DNA of 64,000 nt, from the NCBI GenBank assembly GCA_024291935.2, contig CM044317.1:62920730-62984729 (forward strand), in the 5' to 3' direction. Both the position numbers and the translations under genes were made by a program. Under the pieces are notes generated by a model. The model saw only the letters and a list, made by a program, of their open reading frames with translations. It ran no database searches and was not told where the DNA came from. This document shows, in pieces, positions 59,075 to 64,000 of the stretch; position 1 is the stretch's first letter, and each line of letters opens with the position of its first letter. The stretch is from Okapia johnstoni (lineage: Eukaryota > Chordata > Mammalia > Artiodactyla > Giraffidae).

Positions 59075-60595
59075 CATTATGACATAGAGGTACTCAGGTA
59101 GATGTGGGACTTATTTTATAATTATGAGGGCTTATCTATCAAGCTGTTTGCTTTTTGTGAACTTTAATGGCCAATGAAAATTAATTTGATTATTATTATT
59201 ACTATTATAAGTTTAAAAAGTCTTAGAAGCGATCTAAACCTGTGATATGTTTTCTTAGATTCTTAGAAAAGGTTTTAGAGTATACATAAGCAGGCTTCAG
59301 ATACTGAATCATAAAGCTTATCTGCTTTAAAAAGTGTTGTAGTGTCATTTTCTAGAATCTAGACTACAGATAACTTTTAAATATATACTTTTATTTGCGT
59401 TATTATATAGAGGTAACATTTCCTGATACACAGTCCTTTTCTTAGAGTGAATGAAGATAGTATTTGGTGTAGTCTGCACAGGAACAGTCTTCCTCATATT
59501 TGTCCTTGAGAAGTTAGGGTGTGTAGCAGCACTGGGTTCTTAGGGAGAGATAATGGGCTCAGGATGCCAGGGTCCACCTTATGGGCAACTGTGTGATGCT
59601 TAGTGAATACTGCTAGAGATCTGCAGTGGCTGCAAGGGCTGTTGGGTCCTCGGTGACGCCTCTAGGTTGGGTGGCTAGGAACCAGGGAAGGAAGCAGTAG
59701 TAGCTGGCGCAAATGGTGTGACACACTTGGCCGTGGGGGCCAGCTGCCAGTGCCTGTGTAGTGGTGGGGTCTGGCTGCAAACACACACACAGTGGTGAGG
59801 GTTAGGAGCCGATGACAGCTTCACTAGAATCTGCAGGGGCCCTGGCTGCTGGCCTGCTCTTCTGTGTCTCCACGGTCCCCTCTAGGTAGGCACACTTCAG
59901 GAGGTCTTTTCTGTCAGTAAAATGGAGTACTGTGGGATGTTTCAGTCTGATAAGTTCTCCCAACCACTCTGTTACCACTCATTGGAAAACATCTGAAGAT
60001 GGGAATATCTCAGACTGAAGGCAACCAGTCTAAAAACAAATGTTAAGCAGCTCAAAAGTAGATCTATCACCACAGCTACAGCTCCATCAAGTCACCAGTT
60101 GGCAGAGCAGAATCTGGCCTTCTTTGTTTTGCAACATCAGCTCACTGTTTTGTTTTGTTTCTTAAATACTTTTTAACTTGAAATTGCCCTCCATAACTGA
60201 AAGCACCCTTTGCTGTCAGGATTAGTCTTGAAATCTTCCAGCTCACTTAGCAGACAAGATAGTCCTCTCTGGAGGGTCTCTGGAGGGATTGCTAACCATA
60301 AATCACTCTTTCCCTTAGGCCAGCTACCTCTGGACAGCACAAAGCCTCAGTTAGGTCGGTAAAAAGGTTTTAAACACTCCTCTGCAGATTGGAATGAACT
60401 GGCTGCATCTCAGATTTATCTAGTGAGATTTTTAAAGATATGATCCATGCTCAAGGAATGAGATGCGCTCAGAAATATTTTTGTTTAAGTTCCTCTAATA
60501 ATTTTGATGACTAGCCAGGCTTTGGAACCATGACTCACAGCATCGAAGAGAAATGTAACTCCTACTCCTTCCTATTTGTGAACTCCACTCCTGTC
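59075..60595. other. Unassigned interval
   Basis: 59560-59900 is locally G/C-richer than its surroundings and matches no family I know. No open frame is convincing. Confidence 0.35.
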
Positions 60596-60599
60596 AATA

Positions 60600-60842
60600 G
60601 CAGTGTTGTCCAAAATGGGAGATGGCTGCCACTAGCAACACGCGGCGCTTGTGAGCACTTGATGTCACACAGCTACTTGAGATTTCAAAGGGGTGTTGAA
60701 ATAACAATATTTCGGACATACTGGGTTAAGGGAAAATTTTATAAAACCTTATTTCACCTGTTTGTTTTGCTATATTTTAATGTAGCCACTACACATTTCA
60801 GATTACCTATGTGGCCAGCATTATATTTCTTCTGGACTGTCT
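60600..60842. mobile_element. hAT-type non-autonomous DNA transposon
   Basis: Same family style as 10466-10647 in the opposite sense: cagtgttgtccaaaatggg at the left, gagcacttgatgtcacacag within, and ttctggactgtc at the right. Confidence 0.55.
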
Positions 60843-60899
60843 TTATCTAGAAGGCCACAGCTACCACAGTTCAGAAATCTTGAGTCACAAAATTCTAAA

Positions 60900-61040
60900 G
60901 GTGAAGGAATTGTGTAGATGATAACAAGCTTTCATTCCATGAATGAGGTTATTGGCACCCAGTCGGGTGCAGTGACTTATTCATGTCCCTCATTTGGTGG
61001 GAGAGCCAGAAAGTAAATACCTGGCTCTCCATCAAATGCC
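60900..61040. mobile_element. Possible MIR fragment
   Basis: gcagtgacttattcatgtcc, then gggagagccagaaagtaaa, resemble a diverged MIR. Confidence 0.35.
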
Positions 61041-61198
61041 TACCTGATTTTTCCCTCCCACGAGGCCTGTGTTTGGCTGCAGTAGCCACACTGAGTGTTT
61101 CAGGACTCCTCTAATTCTGGGGCACAGAAAGGCCTACTAGCCTCAGCCCCTGCTGCCATCTCTGCTCATCCGATCTGTCTTCATAGCTGGTTGTTCTT

Positions 61199-61234
61199 GT
61201 TGTTCAGTCGCTCAGTCGTGTCCGACTCTTTGAT
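61199..61234 (-). mobile_element. Solo BovB/Bov-tA 3' tail (~35 bp)
   Basis: gttcagtcgctcagtcgtgt, then ccgactctttg, is near-consensus, with unrelated sequence on both sides. Confidence 0.65.
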
Positions 61235-61239
61235 GCTTC

Positions 61240-63105
61240 TAAATTCATTACTAAAAAGATGTATTTGGGCCTCAAGTTAACGTCTCCCCCTTTCATCATC
61301 TCACATTAATTACTGGTTTTGACATCCACAGGGAGCTGTGGTTTTAGTAAGGTCTTGGTATCTTTCCAAAGCATGGCTTGGAAAAACAAAAACAAGAACC
61401 CCAACCAACTGAGAAAAAGAAAAAGCAGAAACAAACCCCTTCTAGCTAATTGAGAAGTGTGAACCTTTGAAATTCATTGTTATTTTCCCTCCCAGCATTT
61501 ACTACATTTTGATTTTCTCTGGCATCCACAAAACAATGTTACTTCTCCAGTACTAGTGCATTCTTCGGAAGGATCAAGTGCTGATGGGTGGTGAGCCACT
61601 CCCTAGCTTCTGCCCTTTAGCTGTAAAAACAAATTATTTTTTACATGGCATCAACATAACCTTGCTTATATAAGACTTTTTTTTAAGCCAAAAAATATTT
61701 TTCCTTCTTTCTCATCTGTTAATAAACTATTTGAGAATTTTAAGTAAATAGGTAGCATCCAAAATATTTCTAGACTCCATCACCCTGCAATAGGAATATT
61801 TGCTGCTCGGAATGGTACCTTCCAGGGACCCACTTTCCCAGATGATTCCAAGCCTGTTGCAGTCTACGTACGTACATGTCCCAAAATGTATGAAAATCTG
61901 TTTGTGTATGTATGTGTGTCAAAAGTCTGAAGACACAGGGAAATACCTGGCTGAAGCCTTTGCATTTTGATGTATATTCTTCTGGATTCCTTAGGTTTAA
62001 CATGAGCTGTCAAGTGCAGAATTTATAGAGTAATTAATCTAAGTCACTGATAAATTAAAATGCCCCAGGCAAATAAGACTAGGTAAATAAATCTTGTTTT
62101 AGGATTTCTTAGAACTAGGTCATAAAATGCTTTCTAATTTCAGTCCATCACTATCAAGTTGAATCCCTGCCACTGGCAGAAGGCAAGCAAGTTAAGTTCT
62201 CTTTCCCTGGTTTCAAGGCCCTGTATCCAGTGCAGTAAAAATTTCTGATCATTATCTTATTTTCCTCATAGTGTGGAGTATCTAATGTAAATATATCATT
62301 TTATGACAGGATTTATCATGGTGGAAATATCACTGGACTGCTTTTATGTTTTTCAGATACAGTTATATACAAAACTTAGAGAAATCTTCACATTTGGTAA
62401 AACAGCATAGGTTAGAAAAGTTTTCATTTGCCAGTGGCATTTGACTTAATGAAAATAATGAATTATTGTTTTAAAGTACTTATTTATAGTTGTATAGACA
62501 ATATGTAAGTTTTTATGGGTGATGTTAGTGATAGTATATCAGACCTGAGTTCATTAAACAGTTGGCTGATCAAAGGAATGTTTTTATATTATGTGTATAT
62601 AATAGCTTTATTATATGTTTTTAGGCATATGAGTTATAATTTATGCATGTTTTATAAAATATTAACTATGCAGAGAGTGAAAATTTTTCCTAATTTTCAG
62701 ACTATCTGAGTAAATAATTGGGCAGTTAAAGGATTTTTGAGATGGTGGTTAATAAAATAGAATATGTAGTCCTTTGCTCTAAACATTCAGCCCACGATTT
62801 GCAGGGATGTTTTTACATACATATCTATGTATACATATAAACACATGTGAATACATGCACGTATGTGTGTATAAAACTAGTGACACTAAAAGTCATAGAA
62901 TGGAAATATTTTGGGGGCCAGTTATCATTTGGCTTTAGTCTTAGGTTCTTTGGGTTGTTTGAGGGCAGATGATGTAGGAAGCTTTAGCTTATGAGCTTTA
63001 TTTATTGCTGGAGAATATTGTGAGGCTGCTAGATATGTGGTAGACAAATGTTAGTTTTATAAAATGACATCTACATATGATTTGCCTAGTAGGCATGTAT
63101 TTTGT
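61240..63105. other. No gene or recognised repeat
   Basis: AT-rich non-coding interval; a short TA/CA-rich stretch lies near 62815-62875. Confidence 0.4.
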
Positions 63106-63107
63106 GT

Positions 63108-63316
63108 AACTTCCCTGGTGGCTCAGACGGTAAAGCGTCTGCCTACAATGTGGGAGACCCGGGTTCAATCCCTGGGTCGGGAGATCTCCTGGAGAAGGAA
63201 ATGGCAACCCACTCCAATATTCTTGCCTGGAAAATCCCATGGTCAGAGAAGCCTGGTGGGCTACAGTCCATGGGATCACAAAGAGTCGGACACAACTGAG
63301 CAACTTCACTTTCACC
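63108..63316 (+). mobile_element. Bov-tA SINE, near consensus
   Basis: Runs from acttccctggtggctcagac to gagcaacttcactttcac. Retained CpGs (tcagacggtaaagcgtctg, gggtcgggag) suggest a young copy. Confidence 0.92.
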
Positions 63317-63857
63317 CTATTTTCCTCAGAACTTACATGTGTCTTTCACTGTTGCTGATTCTTCTTGACCATAGAGATATTCACCCTGTGAAAAGACATA
63401 AAAATAATAATCAATAGATGACTGTTTTAGAGATTTACAGTATTGACACCATCTGCAACAGCAGTCTGCAGCCTATGCTTGTATGTATACTACCATACAA
63501 TTATTTATAAATGTAGGAGGTGGAAAGAGTCTTTGACAGTCTTAACTTTGTTGAGGGAAAGAGATATTCTTTGCTGATAAAAAACCGGAAATGACACAAT
63601 GAAGAAATATGGCAAGTCTGGGATGTGCAGTCCTTGGAAACCTTCTTCCCAGTGGCAGGAATTGATGACTCATGATCATCCAGGTGGCCCTTCTCTTTGA
63701 TGAACTGATTACTTCTAAGGTATGGGAAAACCCTGGTGCCTTACAGCTCTAACAATTGCTAATTTTCTTGGTGATTTAAAAAATATATAGTCTTCCTGTT
63801 AAAAGATCTATGTGACTCTTGGAAAAATATTAAATGTAGTGTATTGCTTTAAAGAGA

Positions 63858-64000
63858 AGACTCTTTAGAGTCTCTTGGACTGCAAGGAGATCAAACCAGT
63901 CAATCCTAAAGGAAATCAACCTTGAATATTCATTGGAAGGACTGAAGTTAAAGCTGAAGCTCCAATCCTTTGGCCACCTGATGCAAAGAGCAGACTCATT
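63858..64000 (+). mobile_element. BovB 3'-region fragment, cut by the window edge
   Basis: From gagtctcttggactgcaagg to gatgcaaagagcagactcat, continuing past position 64000. Confidence 0.85.

Overview
The window is ruminant nuclear DNA, almost certainly from a bovid. It is saturated with BovB (RTE-type) LINE fragments, Bov-tA/Bov-A2 SINEs that share the BovB 3' tail, older cetartiodactyl tRNA-type (CHR-like) SINEs, and L1 3' ends. Beneath these lies the usual old mammalian layer of MIR, L2, MaLR LTRs, L1M and hAT elements. All family names come from my recognition of consensus sequence; no repeat library was run.

Only one substantial non-repeat protein-coding region is visible. It is a minus-strand open frame at 2353-3315 encoding the NAP/SET domain and C-terminus of TSPYL1. 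It is intact to its TAA stop but lacks the N-terminal ~110-150 residues and has no ATG near its 5' end, so it is best read as a 5'-truncated but undisabled TSPYL1 copy. A divergent parental gene cannot be excluded. About 500 bp upstream on the same strand, at 3820-3914, is a short exon-like segment with good splice sites and a single open frame. It may belong to an unidentified host gene.

The remaining ~60 kb looks intergenic or intronic. Layout: 4-14 kb holds old repeats (MaLR LTR, MIRs, two CHR-type SINEs, a hAT element). 14.4-17.5 kb is a MaLR LTR split by a 5'-inverted BovB and a SINE. 17.5-30 kb holds SINEs, a CG/CA microsatellite, L2 and MaLR elements. 31.2-33.7 kb has two partial BovBs. 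34-39 kb holds a MaLR LTR, an L1 3' end, SINEs and a chimeric BovB. 42.6-45.3 kb is the largest BovB, flanked by an 82-bp duplication. 46.8-50 kb holds an old L1 body and two L1 3' ends. 50.7-55 kb has a SINE with a 35-bp duplication and two further inverted BovBs. 55-64 kb holds an old L1 carrying a tRNA-Arg(UCU)-like half, microsatellites and a pyrimidine tract, and a BovB runs off the right edge.

No multi-gene biological system is present. The notable material is the record of retrotransposition: repeated 5' inversions consistent with twin priming, two unusually long target-site duplications, a truncated tRNA copy, an internally deleted BovB, perfect hairpins, and the TSPYL1 copy next to a phase-compatible exon.
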